The position numbers were made by a program, and so were the translations under genes. 38,756 nucleotides of DNA from an uncultured Flavobacteriaceae bacterium (GTDB taxonomy: Bacteria > Bacteroidota > Bacteroidia > Flavobacteriales > Flavobacteriaceae): positions 1 to 38,756 of the forward strand of contig CALJFB010000041.1 in NCBI GenBank assembly GCA_938073895.1. Reading direction: 5' to 3'. The notes under the pieces are model-generated. The model worked only from the letters and a program-made list of their open reading frames with translations, made no database searches and had not been told where the DNA came from. This document shows positions 1-9,121 of this stretch, piece after piece. The first letter of the stretch is position 1. Every line of letters starts with the position of its first letter.

Positions 1-129
1 TATGCTAATAGCCATACAACGCATCATTATGCAAGTATTGCTTATTTATTACAGCAAGTTAATCCTAATAATGACTTTTTAGATGCAACCTTTGGTATTA
101 ATACAAATGCTTTACATACTCTAAAATGA
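1..129 (+). CDS. C-terminal end of an unidentified protein (5' end outside window)
   Basis: Reading frame 1 is open from the first base of the window and stops with TGA at 127-129, giving the last 42 residues of a protein that begins outside the window. The tail is polar and Asn/His/Thr-rich (it contains TTHHYASIAYLLQQ). I do not recognise the family and assign no function. The stop overlaps the ATG of the helicase gene as ATGA (126-129), so the two are probably translationally coupled and in one transcript. The A/T-rich third positions fit coding sequence. Confidence 0.6.
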   Translation, partial: YANSHTTHHYASIAYLLQQVNPNNDFLDATFGINTNALHTLK

Positions 130-2564
130 TTAATAATGAAATTGATGTTGCTTGGAACTTTATTAATAATACAGACAGAACTATATTTTTAACCGGTAAA
201 GCTGGAACAGGTAAAACAACTTTTCTTCATAAGTTAAAAGATACTTCTTCAAAGAGAATGGTTGTTGTTGCTCCAACTGGTGTTGCAGCAATTAACGCTA
301 AAGGTGTTACAATTCATTCTTTTTTTCAGTTACCATTTGGACCAATTATTCCTAATCAGGATTTAAATAAGTCTAATACTTTTAATAGAAAATTTACTAA
401 AACTAAAATAAACATTATTAAGTCTCTTGACTTATTAGTTATTGATGAAATTAGTATGGTTCGTGCCGATTTATTAGATGGAATAGATAAAACTCTACGA
501 AGTTTTAGAAATAAAAACTTAGTCTTTGGTGGCGTACAACTATTAATGATTGGCGATTTACAGCAATTATCTCCAGTTGTAAGAGATAATGATTGGAGTC
601 TATTAAAACCATTTTATAAGAATGCATTCTTTTTTAGTAGTATAGCTTTTCAACAATCTAACCCAATTATTGTTGAATTAAAACACATATATAGACAGGA
701 TAATCCAACATTTATACAGATTTTAAACGAAATTCGTACAAATAGTTTTAGCAATGAATCAGCAGACGAATTAAATAAACGTTTTGATCCTGATTTTGAA
801 GCAAAAGACGAAGAAGGTTATATTTCACTTACAACTCATAATCATAAAGCAGAGTTAACTAATCAGTCTAAATTAAACAATTTAGAAGGAAAAGCGACTA
901 AATATAAAGCTATAATAGAAGGTAAATTTCCAGAATCTTCTTATCCAAATAAAGAGGATTTATTATTTAAAGTAGGTGCTCAAGTTATGTTTGTTAAAAA
1001 CGATAGCTCTCAGGATAAACGTTATTTTAATGGAAAGATTGGAAAAATTGTTTCCTTAGAAACCGACAAGGTTGTTGTTAAATGTTTAGATAATGTAGAA
1101 ACTATTACCACAAGTTTGGAAACTTGGGAAAATATTACTTATTCTGTAAATGCTTTAACAAAAGAGATTACCGAAGAAAAAATTGGATCATTTACTCAAA
1201 TTCCTCTAAGATTAGCATGGTCTATTACTATTCATAAAAGCCAAGGTTTAACTTTTGAAAAAGCTATAATAGATGCAGAAAGTGCTTTTGCTCACGGACA
1301 AACTTATGTTGCACTTAGTAGATGTAAAAGTTTAGAAGGTTTAGTATTAAAATCAAAAATTACTTCAAACCAAATTATAACAGATTCTAATGTTATTTCG
1401 TTTAACAAGCAAGCTGAAGAAAATCAGCCTACAAAGCAAGATTTAGAAAATTCAAAATCCACTTTTCAATTAAATTTAATTACCGAAATATTCGAATTTT
1501 ATTCCTTTTTGTATCCTATTAATCGTCTATTAGATATTTATTATAAAAATAGAACTATCATAATTGGAGATTTAGAAAGCGTTTTAGTTAATGCTAAAAA
1601 TGGAATTACCAACTTATTAAAAGTTGCAAATGGCTTTAAGTATCAATTAAAAGAGTTGGCTTTAAATGCTAATGCTCCAGAAACTAATACCATTATTCAG
1701 GAACGTTTTACAAAAGCACTTGGTTATTATAAAACTCAGCTTAATTATTCTATTATAGAACCATTTAAAAATTTAGAATTTACAACAGACAATAAAGCAA
1801 TAGAACACGATTTAGAAATCCAGTTTGATACTATTGAAGAATTAGTAACTATAAAGCAACTCTATTTTAATGCGTTCGACTCTGGTTTTGACTCGAAACA
1901 TTTTATAAAACTTAGAGCAAGAGCTGTTTTTTTAGCAAAAGAAAAACCTAAAAAAGCACGTAAAAAAGTTTTAGAAGGCACATCAAACGTAGAGTTAGCC
2001 GAAACGCTTAGAGAATTAAGAAACCAAATAGCTAAAGATAATGGCTTAGTTCACTTTCAAGTATTTACTCAAAATTCTTTATACGAAATGAGTGAACTCT
2101 TACCAACTAACAAAATTGAGTTAGCTAAGATTATTGATATGGGAAAAACACGTATTGAAAAATATGGCGACCAAATCTTGAAAGCAATAAATAATTTCTG
2201 TTTTGAAAATAATATTGAAACCTTTAAAGACGAAGAACTTTCTGAAGAACCAAAACATAATCGTAAAAAAGGAGATTCCAATTTTTTAAGTTTAGAGCTT
2301 TATAAATCTGGGAAATCTATAGATCAAATTGCTTTGGAGCGTGATTTAAATAAGAATACTATTTTTGGGCATTTAGCCAAGTACATTCCAACAGGTGAAA
2401 TTAAAATTACAGATTTAATATCCAAAGAACATTACAAAGAGCTCTTAAAATTAATACCAAAAGCAACATTTGAAAACACGTCTGATTTAAAACATCAATT
2501 AGATGATAAATATAGTTATGGTGAAATTAGATTAGTTCTAGACGAAATTTCTAATAAGCATTAG
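126..2564 (+). CDS. Pif1/RecD-like SF1 helicase with C-terminal HRDC-like and HTH_40-like domains
   Basis: An 812-residue ATP-dependent DNA helicase. The N-terminal AAA/Pif1-like motor has Walker A GKAGTGKTT at residues 24-32, Walker B VIDEISMV with D107-E108, the sensor-like GDLQQLSPV, and the late SF1 motif IHKSQGLTFEKA near residue 370. This last part resembles the UvrD_C_2 segment of RecD/Pif1 enzymes. After about residue 430 comes a helical linker. An HRDC-like domain (around residues 620-690, LAETLRELRNQIA then IDMGKTRIEKYG) and a helix-turn-helix segment of the type that ends RecQ proteins (SLELYKSGKSIDQIALER) follow. The family is known in Bacteroidota as a helix-turn-helix-containing helicase. 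The in vivo substrate is not evident; a role in replication or repair is inferred. It overlaps the preceding gene by 4 bp and ends at a bidirectional terminator. Confidence 0.9.
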   Translation: MINNEIDVAWNFINNTDRTIFLTGKAGTGKTTFLHKLKDTSSKRMVVVAPTGVAAINAKGVTIHSFFQLPFGPIIPNQDLNKSNTFNRKFTKTKINIIKSLDLLVIDEISMVRADLLDGIDKTLRSFRNKNLVFGGVQLLMIGDLQQLSPVVRDNDWSLLKPFYKNAFFFSSIAFQQSNPIIVELKHIYRQDNPTFIQILNEIRTNSFSNESADELNKRFDPDFEAKDEEGYISLTTHNHKAELTNQSKLNNLEGKATKYKAIIEGKFPESSYPNKEDLLFKVGAQVMFVKNDSSQDKRYFNGKIGKIVSLETDKVVVKCLDNVETITTSLETWENITYSVNALTKEITEEKIGSFTQIPLRLAWSITIHKSQGLTFEKAIIDAESAFAHGQTYVALSRCKSLEGLVLKSKITSNQIITDSNVISFNKQAEENQPTKQDLENSKSTFQLNLITEIFEFYSFLYPINRLLDIYYKNRTIIIGDLESVLVNAKNGITNLLKVANGFKYQLKELALNANAPETNTIIQERFTKALGYYKTQLNYSIIEPFKNLEFTTDNKAIEHDLEIQFDTIEELVTIKQLYFNAFDSGFDSKHFIKLRARAVFLAKEKPKKARKKVLEGTSNVELAETLRELRNQIAKDNGLVHFQVFTQNSLYEMSELLPTNKIELAKIIDMGKTRIEKYGDQILKAINNFCFENNIETFKDEELSEEPKHNRKKGDSNFLSLELYKSGKSIDQIALERDLNKNTIFGHLAKYIPTGEIKITDLISKEHYKELLKLIPKATFENTSDLKHQLDDKYSYGEIRLVLDEISNKH

Positions 2565-2590
2565 TTCTTTATTTACTAAAGTTCAAACAT

Positions 2591-2626
2591 AAAAAAGGCT
2601 TCAAAATTTAATTTTGAAGCCTTTTT
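2591..2626. terminator. Bidirectional rho-independent terminator
   Basis: A perfect 16-bp stem (aaaaaggcttcaaaat / attttgaagccttttt) with a 3-nt loop, flanked by A- and T-runs so that it works on both strands. It lies between the convergent helicase gene and acyl-CoA dehydrogenase gene, 27 nt after the helicase stop and 19 nt after the dehydrogenase stop. Confidence 0.9.
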
Positions 2627-2644
2627 CTATAGTTTAAAAGAAAT

Positions 2645-3787
2645 TTATCCTTTAATAATTCCTCTTGAAATTACAATTTTTTGAATTTCAGAAGTTCCTT
2701 CATAAATTTGAGTAATCTTAGCATCACGCATTAAACGCTCAACGTGATATTCTTTAACAAAACCATTACCACCATGAATCTGAACAGCTTCAACAGTTTG
2801 TTCCATTGCAACTTTAGATGCATATAATTTAGCCATTGCACTACTCATGTCGCAATTATTTCCTTGGTCTTTATCCCATGCAGATTTCATAACTAACATA
2901 CGTGCTGCTTCAATTTCTGTATGCATATCTGCAAGTTTAAATGCAATAGCTTGATGGTTACAAATTTCAGTACCAAAAGCTTTACGTTCTTTAGAATATT
3001 TTAAAGCTAATTCGTAAGCTCCAGCTGCAATACCTAAAGCTTGAGAAGCAATACCTATACGTCCACCAGATAAAGTTTTCATAGCAAATTTGAAACCAAA
3101 TCCATCTTCACCAATTCTATTTTCTTTAGGTACTTTTACATCGTTAAATTGTAAAGTATGCGTATCACTACCACGAATTCCTAATTTATCTTCTTTAGGG
3201 CCAACAGCAAAACCTTCAGTACCAGCTTCAACAATAAAAGCATTAATACCTTTATGTCCTTTTTCTCTATCTGTCTGTGCTATTACTAAATATACGCCAG
3301 CTCTTCCACCACTTGTAATCCAGTTTTTTGTACCATTTATTACATAATGATCACCTTTATCTATAGCAGTAGTAGCTTGAGATGTTGCATCACTACCAGC
3401 TTCTGGTTCGCTTAAACAAAAAGCTCCAACAGTTTCTCCACTTGCTAATTTTGGCAAGTATTTTTGTTTTTGCTCTTCTGTTCCATAAGCTTCAATACCA
3501 TAACAAACTAAAGAGTTGTTTACAGAAACTATAACCGAAGCCGAAGCATCAATTTTAGATAATTCTTCCATTATTAAAACATAAGAAATGGCATCCATAC
3601 CACTTCCGCCGTATTTTGGATCTACCATAATTCCCATAAAACCTAAATCTCCCATTTTTTTGACTAATTCGTCAGGAAATTCTTGTTTATTGTCTCTTTC
3701 AATAACTCCAGGAAGTAATTCTGTTTTTGCAAATTCGCGGGCCGCATCGCGAACCATAATGTGTTCTTCTGTTAGATTAAAGTCCAT
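2645..3787 (-). CDS. Acyl-CoA dehydrogenase (short/branched-chain type)
   Basis: A 380-residue FAD flavoenzyme that makes the alpha-beta double bond of acyl-CoA in fatty-acid or branched-chain amino-acid oxidation and passes electrons to ETF. The start is set at MDFNLTEEH, the usual family start; an in-frame ATG eight codons upstream adds residues not typical of the family and lies closer to the promoter. Signatures are the FAD/substrate segment GAFCLSEPEAGSDA, the second signature around QIHGGNGFVKEY, and the catalytic base E363 in QIYEGTSEIQ near the C-terminus, the position used in short-chain and butyryl-CoA dehydrogenases. The length is normal. Chain-length specificity cannot be read from sequence. 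It is a single-gene unit, divergent from anmK. Confidence 0.93.
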   Translation of the reverse strand: MDFNLTEEHIMVRDAAREFAKTELLPGVIERDNKQEFPDELVKKMGDLGFMGIMVDPKYGGSGMDAISYVLIMEELSKIDASASVIVSVNNSLVCYGIEAYGTEEQKQKYLPKLASGETVGAFCLSEPEAGSDATSQATTAIDKGDHYVINGTKNWITSGGRAGVYLVIAQTDREKGHKGINAFIVEAGTEGFAVGPKEDKLGIRGSDTHTLQFNDVKVPKENRIGEDGFGFKFAMKTLSGGRIGIASQALGIAAGAYELALKYSKERKAFGTEICNHQAIAFKLADMHTEIEAARMLVMKSAWDKDQGNNCDMSSAMAKLYASKVAMEQTVEAVQIHGGNGFVKEYHVERLMRDAKITQIYEGTSEIQKIVISRGIIKG

Positions 3788-3824
3788 AATACTTATATGT
3801 TGATAATTCAATAATTTTATACCC

Positions 3825-3855
3825 CAAATATAATCTTAAATTGTCATTTATTCAA
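3825..3855 (-). promoter_or_regulatory. Predicted Bacteroidota promoter of the acyl-CoA dehydrogenase gene
   Basis: On the minus strand, TTG (3855-3853) is followed after 20 bp by TATATTTG (3832-3825), a full match to the Bacteroidota sigma-A form TTG/TAnnTTTG. The start codon lies about 38 nt downstream of the -7 element, or about 14 nt if the upstream ATG is used. Confidence 0.7.
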
Positions 3856-3879
3856 TAAGGTTTGCTATTTTTACTCGGT

Positions 3880-4935
3880 ATGATGAAAAAAAATTATAAC
3901 ATTATTGGTGTAATGTCAGGAACATCATTAGATGGTCTCGATTTGGCATATTTAAATTTTTCTTTAAATGGAGAATGGACCTATAAAATTATTAAAGCAG
4001 AAACTGTTTCGTATTCAGTAGATTGGTTAGAAAACCTAACTAATTTAATTAATTTTTCTCCTGAAAAACTAGCAGTTTTAGATAAAGAATATACGGTTTA
4101 TTTGTCGGAAATTATATTAAAATTTATTTTAAAACATCAGTTAAAAAATATTGATGCAGTTTGCAGCCATGGTCACACAGCTTTGCATAAACCACAAAAT
4201 GGAGTGACTTATCAAATTGGAAATTTACCAGAATTAGCTACATTATTAAAAAAAACTGTTGTTTGTAACTTTAGAGTTCAAGACGTTAAATTTGGTGGTC
4301 AAGGTGCGCCATTAGTGCCAATTGGAGATTTGTTGCTTTTTAATAATTTTAATGCTTGTATTAATTTAGGTGGGTTTTCTAATATTTCTAAAACAGTAAA
4401 CAATCAAAGAATTGCATTCGATATTTGTCCTGTAAATATTATTTTAAACCATTATGTTTCAAGAATTGGATTAAAATACGACAACAAAGGTGCTATTGCT
4501 TTAAAAGGAAGTATTAACCAATCTTTATTATTAGAATTAAATCAATTAGAATTTTATTTAAAGCCTCATCCTAAATCTCTAGGATTTGAATGGGTAAAAG
4601 AAATTATTTTCCCAATTATAGACTCATATTGTTTAAAATTAGAAGATATTTTATGTACAGTAGTAGAACATATTGCATATCAAATTTCACTTCAAATTAA
4701 ATCATTAACAACTGTATTGTTTACTGGTGGCGGAGTTTATAATTCATTTTTAATGGCAAGAATTAAACATTTTACTACAGCAGAAATAATTATTCCCGAC
4801 AATAAATTAATTGAATTTAAAGAAGCCTTAATTTTTGGTTTTTTAGGCGTATTAAAACTTAGAAACGAAAATAATTGCTTAGCATCTGTTACAGGTGCAG
4901 TAAAAAACCATTCATCTGGCAATATTTTTTACTAA
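3880..4935 (+). CDS. anmK: Anhydro-N-acetylmuramic acid kinase
   Basis: A cytosolic sugar kinase of 351 residues that phosphorylates and hydrates 1,6-anhydro-MurNAc to MurNAc-6-phosphate during recycling of cell-wall peptidoglycan. The family signature GVMSGTSLDGLD lies at residues 11-22. HGHTALHKP, a GGQGAPLVPIGD segment, NLGGFSN and the late FTGGGVYN motif follow in the expected order. I start at the first of two adjacent ATGs (3880, 3883); an upstream TTG would add only six residues. The length is close to other AnmK proteins. It is monocistronic and divergent from the acyl-CoA dehydrogenase, with no other recycling gene next to it. Confidence 0.95.
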   Translation: MMKKNYNIIGVMSGTSLDGLDLAYLNFSLNGEWTYKIIKAETVSYSVDWLENLTNLINFSPEKLAVLDKEYTVYLSEIILKFILKHQLKNIDAVCSHGHTALHKPQNGVTYQIGNLPELATLLKKTVVCNFRVQDVKFGGQGAPLVPIGDLLLFNNFNACINLGGFSNISKTVNNQRIAFDICPVNIILNHYVSRIGLKYDNKGAIALKGSINQSLLLELNQLEFYLKPHPKSLGFEWVKEIIFPIIDSYCLKLEDILCTVVEHIAYQISLQIKSLTTVLFTGGGVYNSFLMARIKHFTTAEIIIPDNKLIEFKEALIFGFLGVLKLRNENNCLASVTGAVKNHSSGNIFY

Positions 4936-5003
4936 ACACATTATAGCTATTAAAAATAATGAATAAAAAAATGCTTTCTAAGCGTTTTAAAATGTTTGTT
5001 TTT

Positions 5004-5011
5004 TATATTTG
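5004..5011 (+). promoter_or_regulatory. Possible -7 element upstream of the amino-acid dehydrogenase
   Basis: TATATTTG matches the Bacteroidota -7 consensus and lies 99 bp before the dehydrogenase ATG, in the 175-bp gap after anmK. I see no clear TTG at the expected -33 position, so this is a weak call and implies a leader of about 90 nt. Confidence 0.35.
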
Positions 5012-5110
5012 TTAGTATATTTTTAAACACAATAAGAATGACACAATTATAACTTTGCTATTAATTATTTAGAACCATTACTTTTTTATAAATAACTTAA
5101 TAGAATTAAA

Positions 5111-6343
5111 ATGAAAGATTTACTTAAAATATACGAAAATAAAGAACCAGAAATTGTATTCCATTGGAGAGATAAAGAAACGGATGCAGAAGGTTGGACA
5201 GTTATAAACTCTTTACGTGGCGGTGCTGCAGGTGGAGGAACTAGAATGCGTAAAGGTTTAAATAAAAACGAAGTTTTATCTTTAGCTAAAACAATGGAAG
5301 TTAAATTTACGGTTTCTGGACCAGCAATTGGTGGTGCAAAATCAGGAATTAACTTTGATCCAAATGACCCAAGAAAACGTGGCGTTTTAGAACGTTGGTA
5401 TAAAGCGGTTACGCCTTTGTTAAAACATTATTATGGAACAGGTGGCGATTTAAATGTAGATGCAGATAAGGATGTAATTCCAATAACAGAAAGCTGTGGA
5501 GTTTGGCATCCGCAAGAAGGGATTTTTAATGGGCACTTTAAACCTACAGAAGCAGATAAAATTAATAGAATTGGACAGTTACGCCAAGGTGTAATTAAAG
5601 TTATAGAAGATAAAAAATTCTCTCCAGATTTATCAAGAAAATATACGGTTGCAGATATGCTAACTGGTTATGGTGTAGCAGAAGCTGTTAAACATTATTA
5701 CAATATTTATGGAGGTAATTTAAAAGGTAAACGTGCAATTGTTCAAGGTTTTGGTAACGTTGGATCTGCAGCAGCTTTTTACTTAACTCAATTAGGTGCT
5801 AAAGTTGTTGGTATAATTGATAGAGAAGGCGGATTAATTAACGAAAAAGGCTTTTCTATGGAAGAAATGACTAATTTATTCCTTAATAAGGATGGAAACA
5901 AATTAGTTTCTAATGCTATGATTCCTTTTGAAGAGATTAATGCTAAAATATGGAGTTTACCTGCGGAGATATTTGTTCCTGCAGCTGCTTCTAGATTAGT
6001 ATCTCAAGACCAAGTAAAACAAATGATTGATTCAGGTTTAGAAGTTATTTCTCCTGGTGCCAATGTACCATTTGCAGATAAAGAAATATTCTTTGGACCA
6101 ATTATGGAATACACAGATAATCATTTAAGTTTATTACCAGACTTTATTTCTAACTGCGGTATAGCAAGAGTTTTTGCATATTTTATGGAATCTAAAATAG
6201 ACCTTCCAATGCAAGATCAAGCTATTTTTGACGATACTTCTAATATTATCAAAAAAGCATTGCAAAATACATTTAAAAAGAGCGCTTCTAAAACAAAAAT
6301 TTGTTCAACAGCATTCGAAATTGCGTTAAAGCAATTAGTATAA
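5111..6343 (+). CDS. Glu/Leu/Phe/Val dehydrogenase family protein
   Basis: A 410-residue NAD(P)-dependent amino-acid dehydrogenase, catalysing reversible oxidative deamination to a 2-oxo acid and ammonium. The N-terminal substrate domain has GGGTRMRKGL and the GPAIGGAKSGI motif with K77, equivalent to the GGGKxxI lysine region of the family. It is followed by YGTGGDLNVDADKD, in the place of the usual catalytic P-D/D-V segment. The Rossmann nucleotide site is IVQGFGNVGSAAA near residue 214. The divergent catalytic segment means I cannot say whether glutamate, leucine or another amino acid is used. It is followed after 32 bp by nhaB, probably in the same transcript. Confidence 0.88.
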   Translation: MKDLLKIYENKEPEIVFHWRDKETDAEGWTVINSLRGGAAGGGTRMRKGLNKNEVLSLAKTMEVKFTVSGPAIGGAKSGINFDPNDPRKRGVLERWYKAVTPLLKHYYGTGGDLNVDADKDVIPITESCGVWHPQEGIFNGHFKPTEADKINRIGQLRQGVIKVIEDKKFSPDLSRKYTVADMLTGYGVAEAVKHYYNIYGGNLKGKRAIVQGFGNVGSAAAFYLTQLGAKVVGIIDREGGLINEKGFSMEEMTNLFLNKDGNKLVSNAMIPFEEINAKIWSLPAEIFVPAAASRLVSQDQVKQMIDSGLEVISPGANVPFADKEIFFGPIMEYTDNHLSLLPDFISNCGIARVFAYFMESKIDLPMQDQAIFDDTSNIIKKALQNTFKKSASKTKICSTAFEIALKQLV

Positions 6344-6375
6344 TTACCAAATAAATTAATTAATACCCCAAAACA

Positions 6376-7845
6376 ATGTTAAATCAGTTTTTAGGAAATA
6401 GTCCTAAGTGGTTCAAGTTTACGATGATTGCTTTTTTAATCATCAATATTCCATTATATTTTATTAATCCAACAGTTTGTGCTTGGACATTTATTGCAGA
6501 GTTTATTTTCTGTTTAGCAATGGCATTAAAATGTTATCCGCTACAATCTGGAGGTTTACTAGCTATAGAAGCTGTTGCATTAGGATTAACAACACCAAAA
6601 AATGCTTATCATGAAGTAGATGCTAATTTAGAAGTTGTTCTTCTTTTGGTATTTATGGTAGCAGGTATTTATTTTATGAAACCGCTATTAATGTTTATTT
6701 TTAGTAAGGTTTTTACCAAAATAAAATCTAAAACCATCTTATCATTATTATTTGTGTTTTTAGCGGCAGTGTTATCTGCATTTTTAGACGCATTAACTGT
6801 TACAGCCGTTTTAATTAGTGTAGCAGTTGGTTTTTATGGTGTTTATCATAAAATTCATTCTAGCACAGATGCAGATTACGATGAAGATAATATATTAGAT
6901 CGTAAAGAGTTAAGTGGTGAGACCTTCGAAAAATTTAAAAGTTTTTTACGCAGTTTAATTATGCATGGGGTTGTTGGTACAGCTTTAGGTGGCGTTTGTA
7001 CTTTAGTTGGAGAACCTCAAAACTTATTAATTGGAGAGCGTTTAGGATGGAATTTTGTTGATTTCTTTTTAGTAATGGCACCAATTACATTACCAGTTTT
7101 TGCTGTAGGATTAGTAACTACTGTTATCTTAGAGAAAACAAAAACTTTTGGTTTTGGAGAAAAATTACCAGAAGTTGCAAGAGAAATAATAGAAAAATAT
7201 ACTGAAGAAGAAGATGCTAAAAGAACAGAAGCACAAAAATATGGACTTTGGGTTCAAGGTATTTCTGCAATTTTATTAATTGCTGGTTTAGCTTTACATA
7301 TTGCTCCAGTAGGATTTATTGGTTTAGCTTTAATAATTGTGCAAACTGCTTTTATGGGTATTACAGACGAGCATTCTTTAGGAAAAGCTTTTGAAGAAGC
7401 CTTACCATTTACAGGTTTACTTGTTGTGTTTTTTGTAATTGTAGCAATGATTCATGATCAGCATTTATTTAAGCCAATTATAGAATGGGCTTTATCTAAA
7501 GATCCATCTCAACAACCAGCAATATTTTACTGTGCAAATGGGATTTTATCTATGATTAGTGATAACGTTTTTGTTGCGACTGTATATATTGGAGAAGTTC
7601 AAAATGCATTTTTAGCAGGAGATATAACAAGGCAGCAGTACGAACATTTAGCAGTAGCAATTAATACAGGTACAAATTTACCAAGTGTTGCAACACCAAA
7701 TGGCCAAGCAGCATTCTTATTCTTATTAACTTCTTCTATAGCGCCACTAATTAATTTATCTTATGGTAAAATGGCCAAAATGGCATTTCCATATACTATT
7801 GTTATGGGTGGAATGGGATTAATAGGTATACTATATTTCTTATAA
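6376..7845 (+). CDS. nhaB: Na+/H+ antiporter NhaB
   Basis: A 489-residue inner-membrane protein with about 11-12 hydrophobic segments and few polar loops. It resembles NhaB throughout, including [18 protein letters not shown] with D138 in the membrane, [18 protein letters not shown], and the C-terminal [13 protein letters not shown] and [20 protein letters not shown] motifs. NhaB exports Na+ in exchange for protons for sodium and pH homeostasis, which fits a marine lifestyle. It is a little shorter than proteobacterial NhaB (a bit over 500 residues). It lies 32 bp after the amino-acid dehydrogenase and 51 bp before exbB. Confidence 0.92.
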   Translation: MLNQFLGNSPKWFKFTMIAFLIINIPLYFINPTVCAWTFIAEFIFCLAMALKCYPLQSGGLLAIEAVALGLTTPKNAYHEVDANLEVVLLLVFMVAGIYFMKPLLMFIFSKVFTKIKSKTILSLLFVFLAAVLSAFLDALTVTAVLISVAVGFYGVYHKIHSSTDADYDEDNILDRKELSGETFEKFKSFLRSLIMHGVVGTALGGVCTLVGEPQNLLIGERLGWNFVDFFLVMAPITLPVFAVGLVTTVILEKTKTFGFGEKLPEVAREIIEKYTEEEDAKRTEAQKYGLWVQGISAILLIAGLALHIAPVGFIGLALIIVQTAFMGITDEHSLGKAFEEALPFTGLLVVFFVIVAMIHDQHLFKPIIEWALSKDPSQQPAIFYCANGILSMISDNVFVATVYIGEVQNAFLAGDITRQQYEHLAVAINTGTNLPSVATPNGQAAFLFLLTSSIAPLINLSYGKMAKMAFPYTIVMGGMGLIGILYFL

Positions 7846-7896
7846 AATACGATTTTTAGAAAGTAAACGTTATACTTAAAATACAATACAAATTTT

Positions 7897-8601
7897 ATGA
7901 AAAGCACTATTCTTCAAGACCAATTAACAAATGCTTCAAGCACAGTTACAGATGGAGAACCTGTAGAAAAAACCTTGTCTGTAATAGAACTAATTTTTTC
8001 AAGCGGTTTAGCAGGACAAATAATTATTGCTATATTATTTGTGTTGTTAATAGCAGCAGTTTATATTTATTTCGAAAGAATTTTTGCTATAAAAGAAGCC
8101 TCTAAAATCGATTCAAATTTTATGAATCAGATTAAAGATTACGTTACTAATGGGAAAATAGAATCAGCTCAAAACTTATGCTCTACAGCAAATACACCTG
8201 TATCTCGTTTGGTAGGTAAAGGAATTTCAAGAATTGGAAAACCCTTAGCAGATATTAATACAGCAATAGAGAATGCAGGTAGATTAGAAGTTTACAACTT
8301 AGAAAAAAATGTTAGTGTTTTAGCCACAATTTCTGGAGCAGCACCAATGATTGGTTTCTTAGGAACTGTTGTTGGTATGATTTTATCAATTTTTGAAATT
8401 GCAAATTCTGGAGGTTCTATAGATATTAAAACCCTAGCAGATGGATTATATACAGCAATGACAACAACTGTTGCCGGATTAATTGTTGGTATTGTAGCTT
8501 ATATTACTTACAATCATTTAGTAGTTAAGACAGATAAAATGGTGTATCAAATGGAAGCTAATTCTTTAGAGTTTTTAGATTTATTAAACGAGCCAAGTTA
8601 A
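7897..8601 (+). CDS. exbB: MotA/TolQ/ExbB proton channel family protein
   Basis: A 234-residue inner-membrane protein with three predicted spans: about residues 39-59, then two in the conserved C-terminal channel region (ATISGAAPMIGFLGTVVGMI and TTVAGLIVGIVAYI). It is the stator/channel subunit that, with ExbD, uses the proton gradient to energise a TonB-type protein. The MotA_ExbB core GxLGTVxGMI and the TTxxGLIVGI helix are clear. It is the first gene of exbB-exbD-(tonB-like)-tonB-folC; the exbD start is 1 bp after its stop. Confidence 0.93.
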   Translation: MKSTILQDQLTNASSTVTDGEPVEKTLSVIELIFSSGLAGQIIIAILFVLLIAAVYIYFERIFAIKEASKIDSNFMNQIKDYVTNGKIESAQNLCSTANTPVSRLVGKGISRIGKPLADINTAIENAGRLEVYNLEKNVSVLATISGAAPMIGFLGTVVGMILSIFEIANSGGSIDIKTLADGLYTAMTTTVAGLIVGIVAYITYNHLVVKTDKMVYQMEANSLEFLDLLNEPS

Positions 8602-8602
8602 T

Positions 8603-8995
8603 ATGCGATTAAAAGGAAGAAATAAAGTCACACCAGAATTCAATATGTCGTCTATGACAGATATTGTATTCCTTTTGTTGATATTTTTTATGATAGCATC
8701 AACATTAGTTTCTGCCGAAGCTATAGACTTGTTATTACCAAAATCGTCAAGTAAAACAACACAGACCAAAAGCATTTCTGTAAGTGTAGATAAAAATGTT
8801 AATTATTATATTGATATGAAAAAGGTTTCTAAAGATAATCTAGAAACTCAATTACTAGCAAAATTAGGACCAACAAAAGAACCTATAATTACCATAAGAT
8901 CTGATGAAGATGTACCAATGAAACATGTGGTTTTTATTATGGATATTGCTAATAAGAATAAAATAAAATCTGCTTTAGCTGTAAAAGCAAAGTAA
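8603..8995 (+). CDS. exbD: Biopolymer transporter ExbD/TolR
   Basis: A 130-residue protein with a short cytoplasmic N-terminus, one membrane span (about residues 18-37) and a periplasmic domain, the standard ExbD plan. The motif FNMSSMTDIVFLLLIFFMI carries the conserved aspartate of the proton path. It pairs with the ExbB encoded 1 bp upstream. The 126 bp after its stop separate it from the tonB-like genes and hold only a weak hairpin. Confidence 0.93.
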   Translation: MRLKGRNKVTPEFNMSSMTDIVFLLLIFFMIASTLVSAEAIDLLLPKSSSKTTQTKSISVSVDKNVNYYIDMKKVSKDNLETQLLAKLGPTKEPIITIRSDEDVPMKHVVFIMDIANKNKIKSALAVKAK

Positions 8996-9121
8996 ATTAG
9001 CTTAAAGAAATGGCACTTAGTAAATAACTTATTTATATAAAATGAGTACTATTAAACTCATTAAGATATAGGAATTGTTAGCAATTACATCTGACCTATT
9101 TTGGGTGATAAGAGAAAACAG

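Noticed and set aside
3090-3803. Two open frames on the plus strand inside the acyl-CoA dehydrogenase gene
   Set aside because: They are antisense to a fully conserved enzyme and have no family features of their own.
9041-9062. Hairpin aatgagt/actcatt between exbD and the tonB-like gene
   Set aside because: Only 7 bp and no T-run, so it does not qualify as a terminator; I give it no function.
9101-9121. TTG start extending the short TonB paralogue by seven residues
   Set aside because: The downstream TonB shares MKYL as its start and the extra residues have no match there.
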